Shown here: positions 53,386-61,117 of the stretch, piece after piece
Numbering within the stretch: position 1 is the first letter of the stretch
Layout: every line of letters starts with the position of its first letter
Source of the DNA: Bacteroidota bacterium
Lineage (GTDB): Bacteria; Bacteroidota; Bacteroidia; UBA4408
DNA: 64,000 bases
Assembly (NCBI GenBank): GCA_016718805.1
Contig: JADKCP010000004.1
Coordinates: 310,001-374,000, forward strand
Reading direction: 5' to 3'
The notes under the pieces: generated by a model
Seen by the model: the letters and a program-made list of their open reading frames with translations, nothing else
What the model was told of the DNA's origin: nothing
The model's database searches: none
Made by a program: the position numbers and the translations under genes

Positions 53386-55910
53386 TTTACTCCAAATAGT
53401 TTAATCAAATAATATCCATTCGATAATTGTCGGGTATCCATTCGATAATTTAATTGACGGTCATTAACAAGGATACTTTGTTCCCTTACTACCTTTCCAA
53501 TACTGTTGCTTAGTTGCAATTGATAAGTCCCTGATGGTATGTTACTAGATTGGAAAAGTAATTGCTCATTAACAGCATCTATTTTCATACTTAAATCAGC
53601 AGTTAATTTTGTCGCCTGTATACCAATGCTGGTATTTACCGAAACTACCACCGAGTCACTCTTGTAACATCCGTTTATATCTGTTACTGTAACTATATAG
53701 GTAGTATTCGATGAAGGATTTGCGACAGGGTTAGCAATTGTTGCCGAATTCAGTCCTGTTGATGGATACCAATTGTAAGTAAAGGGTGGGAATCCGGAAG
53801 CAGTTGGACTACCTCCAATTACTGTAGAATCGCCGAGTACTATTAAAACGTCGGTGCCTGCATCTATAACAGGATTCGCTTGTCCAACAGAATCAAAGGC
53901 TGTACCTATGCAGCCATTTGCATCGAAAACTGAAACTGAGTAATTACCGGAACTTAATCCATTTATTGAATTATCATGTGAACCGGTGCTCCACAAATAA
54001 GCATAATTCAAAGAATCATTACAAACGCCAAAACGAATATTTGGACGTGTAAAGGTAGAAGCAGAAATACTTGGACCCGGCACCCATGAACATATGCTGC
54101 TACTATCTTTTGCAAGATAAACAGTCGATTTAAACGGCATAGTTGTGCAATAAATGGACGAGTTAAATGTACTTACTGTATCTGCAAAGCAAAACTGAAC
54201 AATTAAACTGGTTGTACCGTTCCATTGAAAAGGACTAGAAAAGAAAAATGTATTCCACCCTGAGCTAATAGAAATATCTTGGGGTCCGAACACCGTTTGT
54301 AAACCAGACTGTAAAACGGTTAGTGAACCTACGTTGGGAATAGCTTTAATTTGAACTTGAAAATTTCGATAAGTACTTGTCCCATTAATAGAGGCAACAT
54401 TTAATGCTACTGAACTAATTTTACCCGAATTAAATCCGAGAGCCTGCATTTCACTTTGATGAAAAAACACTTGATGTTTAGCCGATTTTTTTGAATTCCC
54501 AAATGGTGCAGGGTATTGTGTACTTGTAGGAATAACAGTTCCATTTCCAAGGGTAATACTATAATTTGCTCCACAGGTAAATGGAACACCTCCACTTACA
54601 TTTAAACTTATTGAACCGTCGCTGGCTCCATTGCAAGAAGTGCCTGTTGTAGCAGGAACAACTGTAATTTGACTTGGTTCTGTAACGGTAAATGGAATGT
54701 TAACACTATTATTTGACGCATCGCTAATGGTTACAGAGTAATTTCCTGCACAAACATTATTTATTGAATTACTTGTATTTCCATTATTCCAGGAATAAGT
54801 ATAGGTAGAATTACATCCGGGACTAACACTAATTGAACCATCACAAATTCCATAACACGAAACATTGCTTTGGCTTATTATGGACCCAAAAATACTTGGA
54901 ACACAACCGTTTGAAAAAAGCAATAACTGACGTGGAAAGGATAAAAAAGTATTGCGCATGGCCGTTTTTTGATCTGGTGTAAAACGATCTCGCTGAGAAC
55001 ATGAACTCATAAAATTAAACCGTGAATTGTCCCAGATTCCGCTTGTTGTGCATGTATTAATTGTTCCACAATCAGTTTGTTTGTGTGGCGGTGTATCGCA
55101 AATTCTATCTCCATCTATCGAACAAGATACATCGGCCGGACAAACAACTCCTCCAAAATCGCCTTCATAAGTATGCAACAAATTAAATCCATGACCTACT
55201 TCGTGTGTTAAAGTGCTTGTACTTCCGTTCATAGCTGATGCCAGTATAACACAACCATCATAAGGATCTCCTGTTGGCGGTGTAGCGTAAGCTTGGGTGA
55301 GGGAAGAGGAACATTCAATTAAATTTACGACCCAAATGTTGTAATAGTAATAAGTCGACCAACTACTCAAATTTTTTACAACATATTCATCAGCTGCACC
55401 ACAACTATTGTTTTGTGAAATTCCCTTAAGTGTATAGTTTGGAACACCGGATGCGTTTACCCGAACAATACCGTTAGTTGGACAACCATTGGGATCGCGG
55501 CTGGCTAAACAAAATTCTATTTCTGTGTCAGTTCCAATGCCGTTTACTCCTCTAAAATTTGCTGATAAGTTTGCAACTGCTGCTTGTATTTGAGCATCAC
55601 TTATGTTAGTTCCGGTCCCAACTGCTTCACCATTATGCAAAACATGTACAACTACCGAAACTGTATACACCTGGTTTGCCTTTTCTCCAGATTGTTGTAA
55701 TCCGTTGGCTGGTTCATAATTAGGATGATACTGTAGTTTGCTATTATCGGGAATTTCATTTTTTTGAACAACCCCTTTTGAACTTAAATAAGCTTGATGC
55801 ACACTAAACCCGCAATTTTCCTGAGCATCGGCAGTAAGAAACAACAGTAGCAATACGATTGAAATTATTCTTTTTCCAATAAAGGTTATCGCTTTATAAG
55901 GTTTCATCAT
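53352..55910 (-). CDS. M43-family metalloprotease with SprB repeats and T9SS sorting domain
   Basis: An 852-residue secreted zinc protease. After a signal peptide ending near TADAQ, the pappalysin-type M43 domain holds the extended zinc site HEVGHGFNLLHTYEGD near residue 235, and DGDRICDTPPH and FMSSCSQRDRFTPDQ follow. Residues about 350-410 form a SprB-type repeat (SCYGICDGSISVSPGC, NVCAGNYSVTISD). A second repeat starts at about 423 (SCNGASDGSISLNVSGG) and appears to be interrupted by a domain of about 190 residues before resuming near 633 (YAYLWSTGSHDN, GNYSVSVFDANGC). An Ig-like domain (about 675-760) and a type A sorting domain (GTYQLQLSNSIGKVV, LSNGYYLIKLFG) complete the protein. Confidence 0.9.
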   Translation of the reverse strand: MMKPYKAITFIGKRIISIVLLLLFLTADAQENCGFSVHQAYLSSKGVVQKNEIPDNSKLQYHPNYEPANGLQQSGEKANQVYTVSVVVHVLHNGEAVGTGTNISDAQIQAAVANLSANFRGVNGIGTDTEIEFCLASRDPNGCPTNGIVRVNASGVPNYTLKGISQNNSCGAADEYVVKNLSSWSTYYYYNIWVVNLIECSSSLTQAYATPPTGDPYDGCVILASAMNGSTSTLTHEVGHGFNLLHTYEGDFGGVVCPADVSCSIDGDRICDTPPHKQTDCGTINTCTTSGIWDNSRFNFMSSCSQRDRFTPDQKTAMRNTFLSFPRQLLLFSNGCVPSIFGSIISQSNVSCYGICDGSISVSPGCNSTYTYSWNNGNTSNSINNVCAGNYSVTISDASNNSVNIPFTVTEPSQITVVPATTGTSCNGASDGSISLNVSGGVPFTCGANYSITLGNGTVIPTSTQYPAPFGNSKKSAKHQVFFHQSEMQALGFNSGKISSVALNVASINGTSTYRNFQVQIKAIPNVGSLTVLQSGLQTVFGPQDISISSGWNTFFFSSPFQWNGTTSLIVQFCFADTVSTFNSSIYCTTMPFKSTVYLAKDSSSICSWVPGPSISASTFTRPNIRFGVCNDSLNYAYLWSTGSHDNSINGLSSGNYSVSVFDANGCIGTAFDSVGQANPVIDAGTDVLIVLGDSTVIGGSPTASGFPPFTYNWYPSTGLNSATIANPVANPSSNTTYIVTVTDINGCYKSDSVVVSVNTSIGIQATKLTADLSMKIDAVNEQLLFQSSNIPSGTYQLQLSNSIGKVVREQSILVNDRQLNYRMDTRQLSNGYYLIKLFGVNGATIFRYIKS

Positions 55911-56011
55911 TGCTTTGTAAGTAGTTGTTCGATTTATTGCTATAAAAATACTGAAAGTTTTTCAAGAACTTGGTTAAAGAGGCCTACAATTCGATCACAA
56001 TAAATGAATGC

Positions 56012-56049
56012 AAAAAGCCACTTAACCTATGATGGCTAAATGGCTTTTT
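56012..56049 (-). terminator. Intrinsic terminator after accC
   Basis: AAAAAGCCA (56012-56020) and TGGCTTTTT (56041-56049) form a perfect 9-bp stem with a 20-base loop, 16 bases beyond the accC stop. On the minus strand the right-hand arm ends in a T run. It separates the fatty-acid cluster from the M43 gene. Confidence 0.6.
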
Positions 56050-56065
56050 AACTAAATCGAATAAA

Positions 56066-57406
56066 CTATTCTGTTAAATCAAATGTTTCTAAAAATTTTG
56101 TGGTGTAATCGCCTTTAATAAATTGCTCGTCGCGCATAAGTCGTAAATGAAAGGGAATAGTTGTTTTAACTCCTTCAATAACAAACTCGCTTAAAGCACG
56201 AATCATCTTTGCAATTGCTTCTTCTCGTGTTTGAGCAATGGTAATAAGCTTCGCAATCATACTGTCGTAATTTGGCGGTATAGTATAACCTGCATAAACA
56301 TGCGTATCTACTCGAATACCATGGCCACCCGGAGTATGCAAATTGGTAATTTTACCTGGTGATGGTCTGAAATTATTAAACGGATCTTCAGCATTGATGC
56401 GACATTCAATGGCATGTAATTGAGGAAAATAATTTTTTCCTGAAATAGGAGTTCCTGCTGCCACTAATATTTGCTCACGTATCAAATCGTAATTAATAAC
56501 TTCTTCCGTAATCGGATGTTCTACTTGAATACGGGTATTCATTTCCATGAAGTAGAAATTACGGTGTTTATCCACCAAAAATTCAACCGTACCTACACCT
56601 TCATAATTCACTGCTAAAGCTGCTTTAATCGCAGCAGCCCCCATTTTATCACGTAAATCATCTGTCATAAAAGGTGAAGGAGTTTCTTCAGCCAACTTTT
56701 GATGTCTGCGCTGAATAGAACAATCGCGCTCTGATAAATGGCAGGCCTTTCCATATTGATCACCAACAATCTGAATTTCAATATGGCGTGGTTCTTCAAT
56801 GTATTTTTCCATATACATTCCATCATTCCCAAAAGCGGCTCCTGCTTCCTGTCGAGCACTGTCCCACAGCGATTGTAAGTCCTCTTCCTTCCATACTATA
56901 CGCATTCCTCGTCCACCACCACCTGCAGTTGCTTTGAGTATAACAGGATATTTTATTTTTTTGGCAATTTGCTTTGCTTCATCAATGTCGGATAGTAAAC
57001 CTTCAGAACCCGGTATGGTTGGAACACCGGCTTTCTTCATAGTATCCTTTGCTGATGACTTATCACCCATACCATCAATCATGGCGGGTGAAGCACCAAT
57101 AAACTTGATGTTATGCTCGCCACATATGCGCGAGAATTTTGCGTTTTCACTTAAAAAACCATACCCGGGATGAATGGCATCAGCATTGGTTATTTCAGCA
57201 GCTGAAATAATGTTCGGTATATTCAAATACGAATCTTTACTGGCAGGAGGTCCAATACACACTGCTTCATCAGCAAATCGCACATGTAAACTGTCTTTAT
57301 CGGCCGTAGAGTATACTGCAACTGTTTTTATACCCATTTCTTTGCAGGTACGTATTACACGTAAAGCAATTTCTCCTCTATTGGCAATTAGTATTTTATT
57401 AAACAT
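56066..57406 (-). CDS. accC: Acetyl-CoA carboxylase, biotin carboxylase subunit
   Basis: AccC carboxylates biotin on AccB in the first step of fatty-acid synthesis. The 446-residue protein has the N-terminal LIANRGEIALRVIRTCKEMG, the ATP-grasp glycine loop ATAGGGGRGMRIV, the biotin carboxylase signatures ERDCSIQRRHQKLAEETPSP and FMEMNTRIQVEHPITE, and the C-terminal RPSPGKITNLHTPGGHGIRV. Length is normal for AccC. The ATG at 57406 follows the accB stop by 73 bases. It is the last gene of the yceD-rpmF-plsX-fabH-accB-accC cluster and is followed by a terminator. Confidence 0.97.
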   Translation of the reverse strand: MFNKILIANRGEIALRVIRTCKEMGIKTVAVYSTADKDSLHVRFADEAVCIGPPASKDSYLNIPNIISAAEITNADAIHPGYGFLSENAKFSRICGEHNIKFIGASPAMIDGMGDKSSAKDTMKKAGVPTIPGSEGLLSDIDEAKQIAKKIKYPVILKATAGGGGRGMRIVWKEEDLQSLWDSARQEAGAAFGNDGMYMEKYIEEPRHIEIQIVGDQYGKACHLSERDCSIQRRHQKLAEETPSPFMTDDLRDKMGAAAIKAALAVNYEGVGTVEFLVDKHRNFYFMEMNTRIQVEHPITEEVINYDLIREQILVAAGTPISGKNYFPQLHAIECRINAEDPFNNFRPSPGKITNLHTPGGHGIRVDTHVYAGYTIPPNYDSMIAKLITIAQTREEAIAKMIRALSEFVIEGVKTTIPFHLRLMRDEQFIKGDYTTKFLETFDLTE

Positions 57407-57479
57407 AGCTTCTTTGTATAAGAATTAGCCTATGGCTCAGTAATGAGTCATGGTGTAATCACTTGTTTCGAATCGGATA

Positions 57480-57971
57480 TCAAGAAGGGTCAACCAAAAA
57501 TAACGGCTGGTCGTATTCAACCGGAGAGGAGTCTTCAACCAACACTTTCACTATTTTACCTGAAACTTCTGACTCAATTTCGTTAAATAACTTCATTGCT
57601 TCAATTATACAGGTTGTTTTACCAGGTTTTATTTCATCTCCAACATTAACAAATACAGGTTTTCCAGGACCGGCAGAACGGTAAAATGTTCCAATCATCG
57701 GAGATTTTATAGTAATGTACTTAGATTCATTTGAGGCAGCTGGTGCCGGTGTTGAAGGTGATGCTGCAACAACGGGAGCTGCAGCAACTGGCATTGCAAT
57801 AGGTGCCGCAACTGGGGCTGCTGCATGAATTACGGTTGTTTCTCCGCGGTATGCATCATTTCCGTTCCCAGTTTTAATTACAATTTTAAATCCTTTGCTT
57901 TCTAATTCCACCTCACTTACACCGCTCTTTGCAACAAATTTAATAAGGTCTTGTATTTCTTTTAGTTCCAT
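57480..57971 (-). CDS. accB: Biotin carboxyl carrier protein of acetyl-CoA carboxylase
   Basis: AccB carries the biotin that shuttles carboxyl groups between AccC and the transferase. The 163-residue protein begins with MELKEIQDLIKFVAKSGVSE, then an Ala/Pro-rich linker (about residues 48-78). The C-terminal biotinyl domain follows, with the biotinylated lysine in CIIEAMKLFNEIE and the upstream PMIGTFYRSAGPG loop. Start ATG is at 57971, 64 bases after the fabH stop. The carboxyltransferase genes accA and accD are not in the window. Confidence 0.96.
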   Translation of the reverse strand: MELKEIQDLIKFVAKSGVSEVELESKGFKIVIKTGNGNDAYRGETTVIHAAAPVAAPIAMPVAAAPVVAASPSTPAPAASNESKYITIKSPMIGTFYRSAGPGKPVFVNVGDEIKPGKTTCIIEAMKLFNEIESEVSGKIVKVLVEDSSPVEYDQPLFLVDPS

Positions 57972-58035
57972 GTGTTAAGTTTTGTTTATTCAATGATACT
58001 TCAAAATATTGTGGTTTCCAAATTAAACTAAAGTG

Positions 58036-59025
58036 TTAATAAGCCCATTTTAAGTATACTGCTCCCCATGTAAATCCACCTCCAAAAGCAGCTAATATTA
58101 AATTATCGCCCTTTTTTAATCGACTTTCATATTCCCATAGGCACAAGGGTAAAGTACCGGCAGTAGTGTTTCCGTATTTTTCAATATTCATCATTACCTT
58201 CTCACTGCCTACACCCATTCGTTCTGCTGTGGCATCTATTATTCGTCGGTTTGCTTGATGCGGAACCAACCAAGCTATATCGCTAGGTTTTAAATTGTTT
58301 CGCTCCATTATTTCTGCAGAAACTCCGGCCATATTAGTAACTGCGAATTTAAAAACAGTTTTGCCTTCCTGATATACATAATGCTCACGTGCATCAATAG
58401 TTTCATAAGTTGGAGGCTTTAAAGATCCGCCAGCCTTTTGATGCAAAAACTCACGTCCTGCTCCATCTGCACGCAAGATGGAATCAAAAATGCCATTTCC
58501 TTCTTCGTTTGGCTCTAAAAGAACAGCACCCGCGCCATCTCCAAAAATAATACAAGTAGCTCTGTCTTTGTAGTCAATAATGCTCGACATTTTATCTGCA
58601 CCAATAATAACTACTTTCTTATAAGTGCCTGTTTCAATAAATTTTGAACCGGTTACCAATCCATACAAAAAACCTGAACAGGCAGCATTTAAATCATAGC
58701 CCCAAGCGTTCTTTGCTCCTATTTTATCACAAATTATTTGAGCCGTTGCCGGAAATATTAAATCGGCAGTAACGGTAGCACATATCAATAAATCTATTTC
58801 GTCTGCTTTTATACCCCGCTTTTTCAGTAAGCCATTTACAGCTTCAACGCACATATCGGATGTTGCTTTGCCGGGCTCCCGTAAAATTCTTCGTTCAGCA
58901 ATTCCTGTTCGGCTTAATATCCAATCTTCTGTTGTTTCTACCATGCCTTCCAACTCTTTGTTGGTAAGCCGATATTCAGGTACATATCCATGAACAGCAG
59001 TTATTGCAGCTTGTGTTTTTTTCAC
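58036..59025 (-). CDS. fabH: Beta-ketoacyl-ACP synthase III
   Basis: FabH condenses acetyl-CoA with malonyl-ACP to start each fatty acid chain. The 329-residue protein has the catalytic Cys in DLNAACSGFLYGL, the His in WLVPHQANRRIIDA and the Asn in YGNTTAGTLPLCL, forming the complete Cys-His-Asn triad. The N-terminal VHGYVPEYRLTN and RTGIAERR and the C-terminal AFGGGFTWGAVYLKW are family hallmarks. ATG at 59025 fits the usual start. It lies 152 bases downstream of plsX in the same direction, a gap large enough to hold an internal promoter, although no clean TAnnTTTG box was seen. Confidence 0.96.
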   Translation of the reverse strand: MKKTQAAITAVHGYVPEYRLTNKELEGMVETTEDWILSRTGIAERRILREPGKATSDMCVEAVNGLLKKRGIKADEIDLLICATVTADLIFPATAQIICDKIGAKNAWGYDLNAACSGFLYGLVTGSKFIETGTYKKVVIIGADKMSSIIDYKDRATCIIFGDGAGAVLLEPNEEGNGIFDSILRADGAGREFLHQKAGGSLKPPTYETIDAREHYVYQEGKTVFKFAVTNMAGVSAEIMERNNLKPSDIAWLVPHQANRRIIDATAERMGVGSEKVMMNIEKYGNTTAGTLPLCLWEYESRLKKGDNLILAAFGGGFTWGAVYLKWAY

Positions 59026-59177
59026 TAATTAATTGTTTTTATCAAAAAAGGAATCACAATATTAAATTTTTTCTGTAAACAAACCCTATTTTTTTATTGG
59101 AATTAATGTTTGTTAGGATACAAGTATGAAAAGAAATTACCTGAAAGTATAAGTAGTTTCAACCTACTCTTACATCA

Positions 59178-60119
59178 TTAATTAAAGGCTTCTTTAATCT
59201 TTTCGGGTAACTTGGCAAGTATAACATCCTTACTTAGCAGCAGCATGTTCTTAATTGCAACTGAATTAGATATTCCATGACCAATTAATACATTTGAATT
59301 AACACCTAATATAGGGGTTCCACCATAATTTTCGTAATTAAACCGATCAAAAAACTCATCGCTTCTTCCCCTTCGCTTGATGAGGGTGTAAAATGCTTCC
59401 GCTTCTTTTAACACCACATTTCCGGTAAATCCATCGCATACAATTACATCAACCGATTTACTAAATAAATCACGTCCTTCCACATTTCCTATAAAATTAA
59501 AATGCGTTGAATCTTTCATTAATGCATGAGCTGCTTGGCTTACTAAATTTCCTTTTTCTGCTTCCTCACCAATGTTTAATAAACCTACTTTGGGGTTTTC
59601 AATTTTGTAAACACTTTTTGCTAAAATACTTCCCAACATTCCAAACTGGTACAATACATCAGGCTTACAATCGGCATTTGTACCTACATCCAAAATCAAT
59701 CCAACACCTCCATCTTCCTTAGGTAAAACAGAAGTAATACAAGGGCGAATTACTCCGGCAATTGACTTCACACTAAACATACTTCCCACCAGCATAGAAC
59801 CCGTATTTCCTGCACTTGCAAAGGAGTCAATTTTGCCCTGCTTTAAAAGTGAAAAACCAACTGCAATACTTGATTGTGGTTTGTGTGAAAGCGCTTTGGT
59901 TGGATGCTCGCCCATACCAATAACATCGGGAGCGTGAACAATGTCAAATAGCCCCAAATTACCGCCTTCTTCTTGAATGGTTTGTTGTATTATTTTCTCA
60001 TCTCCCACCAAAACAATTCGGATGGAAGTAGAGTTAAATTCCTGTTGTGCTAGAATAGCTCCTGAAATTACTGCCTTAGGAGCAAAATCCCCACCCATTG
60101 CATCAATACCTATTTTCAT
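59178..60119 (-). CDS. plsX: Phosphate acyltransferase PlsX
   Basis: PlsX converts acyl-ACP to acyl-phosphate for phospholipid synthesis. The 313-residue protein opens with KIGIDAMGGDFAPKAVI and contains SFASAGNTGSMLVGS, KVGLLNIGEEAEKGN and VDVIVCDGFTGNVVLKEAEA, all family signatures. Near the end, LGVNSNVLIGHGISN is also typical. The start is ATG at 60119. It is downstream of rpmF with 72 bases between, and that gap holds an intrinsic terminator hairpin. The rpmF-plsX-fabH order is widely conserved in bacteria. Confidence 0.96.
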   Translation of the reverse strand: MKIGIDAMGGDFAPKAVISGAILAQQEFNSTSIRIVLVGDEKIIQQTIQEEGGNLGLFDIVHAPDVIGMGEHPTKALSHKPQSSIAVGFSLLKQGKIDSFASAGNTGSMLVGSMFSVKSIAGVIRPCITSVLPKEDGGVGLILDVGTNADCKPDVLYQFGMLGSILAKSVYKIENPKVGLLNIGEEAEKGNLVSQAAHALMKDSTHFNFIGNVEGRDLFSKSVDVIVCDGFTGNVVLKEAEAFYTLIKRRGRSDEFFDRFNYENYGGTPILGVNSNVLIGHGISNSVAIKNMLLLSKDVILAKLPEKIKEAFN

Positions 60120-60144
60120 AGATCTGAAACCGTTTTAAAAAATG

Positions 60145-60166
60145 AAAGATGCCCGAAAGCATCTTT
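60145..60166 (-). terminator. Hairpin between rpmF and plsX
   Basis: AAAGATGC (60145-60152) and GCATCTTT (60159-60166) form a perfect 8-bp stem with a 6-base loop. On the minus strand it is followed by CATTTTTTAAAA. It would partly end transcription between rpmF and plsX and so adjust ribosomal-protein versus lipid-enzyme expression; the effect is inferred. Confidence 0.55.
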
Positions 60167-60191
60167 TAATTTTATGTTTGGCATTCGAAAC

Positions 60192-60377
60192 TTATGCTTC
60201 TTTACTGCCTTTCATTACCTTTTTTCCACGATACATACCTGTTTCGGTATTTACGCGATGATACAATGATACATCACCGGTAGACTTATCTACAAATAAT
60301 GTGCTCGGAACAGCATTGTCATGAGTTCTTCTTTTATCTCTGCGCGATTTCGATATTTTGTGTTTGGGATGTGGCAT
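60192..60377 (-). CDS. rpmF: 50S ribosomal protein L32
   Basis: A 61-residue basic ribosomal protein with the L32 signature MPHPKHKISKSRRDKRRTHD and the C-terminal GMYRGKKV. The four zinc-binding cysteines found in many L32 proteins are absent; the usual position is STLFVDKSTGDVSLYHRV, so this is a zinc-free form. It lies between yceD (28 bases upstream) and plsX, the normal context for this gene. Confidence 0.96.
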   Translation of the reverse strand: MPHPKHKISKSRRDKRRTHDNAVPSTLFVDKSTGDVSLYHRVNTETGMYRGKKVMKGSKEA

Positions 60378-60405
60378 GTTACTTTAGTTTAAAATTATGG
60401 ATACT

Positions 60406-60966
60406 CTATTTATTTTTCTTTTTACTACTTATACTTTTTAAAGCCTCCCATCGCGGATCAATATCCTCTTTGGCAGGTGTTCCTTGTGACTGATAATGCG
60501 TTAGTTTTTCAATTACTTCTTGATTGCATAAACTGAAATCATTTACAATTTCACATGGTATTCGTTGATAGGGCATAAGCAAATTAATGTACTCATAAAC
60601 ATATTGCGCAATGTCTAATTCCGTTTCTGATGGCGATAAAATCAAAACCTCATCATCGTCTTTGGGCTCGTATTCACGTTCCTCTGCAAATTTCACTATC
60701 AAGCGTTGCACTCCGTTTACCGGGATAAAGTTGTCGTTCAAACAACGATCGCAGCTAACTTGAATTTGACTTTCAAACTTAAAGGTAAGGGTTAACATAC
60801 CCGATTGCTTTACTAAGTCAATATTCAGATTAATCTTGGCTCTCTTAATATCTGAACCGCTAAACTGTGCTTCTTCAAAGAACTTATCGTCAATTGTGTA
60901 ATTGTATTCGTGCAGCCCCTGGCTTAATCCTGAAAACGAAATCTTAAATTGACTTAAATACCCCAC
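60406..60966 (-). CDS. YceD/DUF177 family protein
   Basis: A 186-residue cytoplasmic protein of the YceD (DUF177) family, encoded upstream of rpmF in most bacteria and linked to 23S rRNA accumulation and ribosome assembly. The family CxxC motif is in VSCDRCLNDNFIPV near residue 75, followed by the conserved acidic segment ILSPSETELDIAQYVYEYI and LMPYQRIPCE. The start is GTG at 60966. A complete promoter (TTG-N18-TAAATTTG) lies 25 bases upstream, so this is the first gene of the cluster leading to accC. Confidence 0.9.
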   Translation of the reverse strand: MGYLSQFKISFSGLSQGLHEYNYTIDDKFFEEAQFSGSDIKRAKINLNIDLVKQSGMLTLTFKFESQIQVSCDRCLNDNFIPVNGVQRLIVKFAEEREYEPKDDDEVLILSPSETELDIAQYVYEYINLLMPYQRIPCEIVNDFSLCNQEVIEKLTHYQSQGTPAKEDIDPRWEALKSISSKKKNK

Positions 60967-60991
60967 CGCTTCCTTATTTCAAAAAGGACGG

Positions 60992-61020
60992 CAAATTTAG
61001 AAAAAATATTTAAACTACAA
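60992..61020 (-). promoter_or_regulatory. Complete Bacteroidota promoter of the yceD-rpmF-plsX-fabH-acc cluster
   Basis: On the minus strand TTG (61020-61018) is followed after 18 bases by TAAATTTG (60999-60992), both elements of the Bacteroidota housekeeping promoter. The GTG start of yceD is 25 bases downstream. Confidence 0.62.
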
Positions 61021-61070
61021 AAACTCAACTTCATTTAAATCCTTAAGTATAACCTCAGTAAATCAAAAAA

Positions 61071-61095
61071 GGGAAGAGTAAAATCTACTCCTCCC
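61071..61095 (-). terminator. Intrinsic terminator of the right-end T9SS protein gene
   Basis: GGGAAGAGTA (61071-61080) pairs with TACTCCTCCC (61086-61095) with one mismatch and a 5-base loop. On the minus strand it is followed by TTTTTTG. It lies 22 bases past the stop of the gene ending at 61118. Confidence 0.65.
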
Positions 61096-61117
61096 TCTTC
61101 AGTCTTTGAAATATCAA

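Noticed and set aside
59026..59177. Possible regulatory element of the fatty-acid genes between plsX and fabH.
   Set aside because: TAGGGTTTG resembles a -7 box but has the wrong spacing, and no palindrome stood out.
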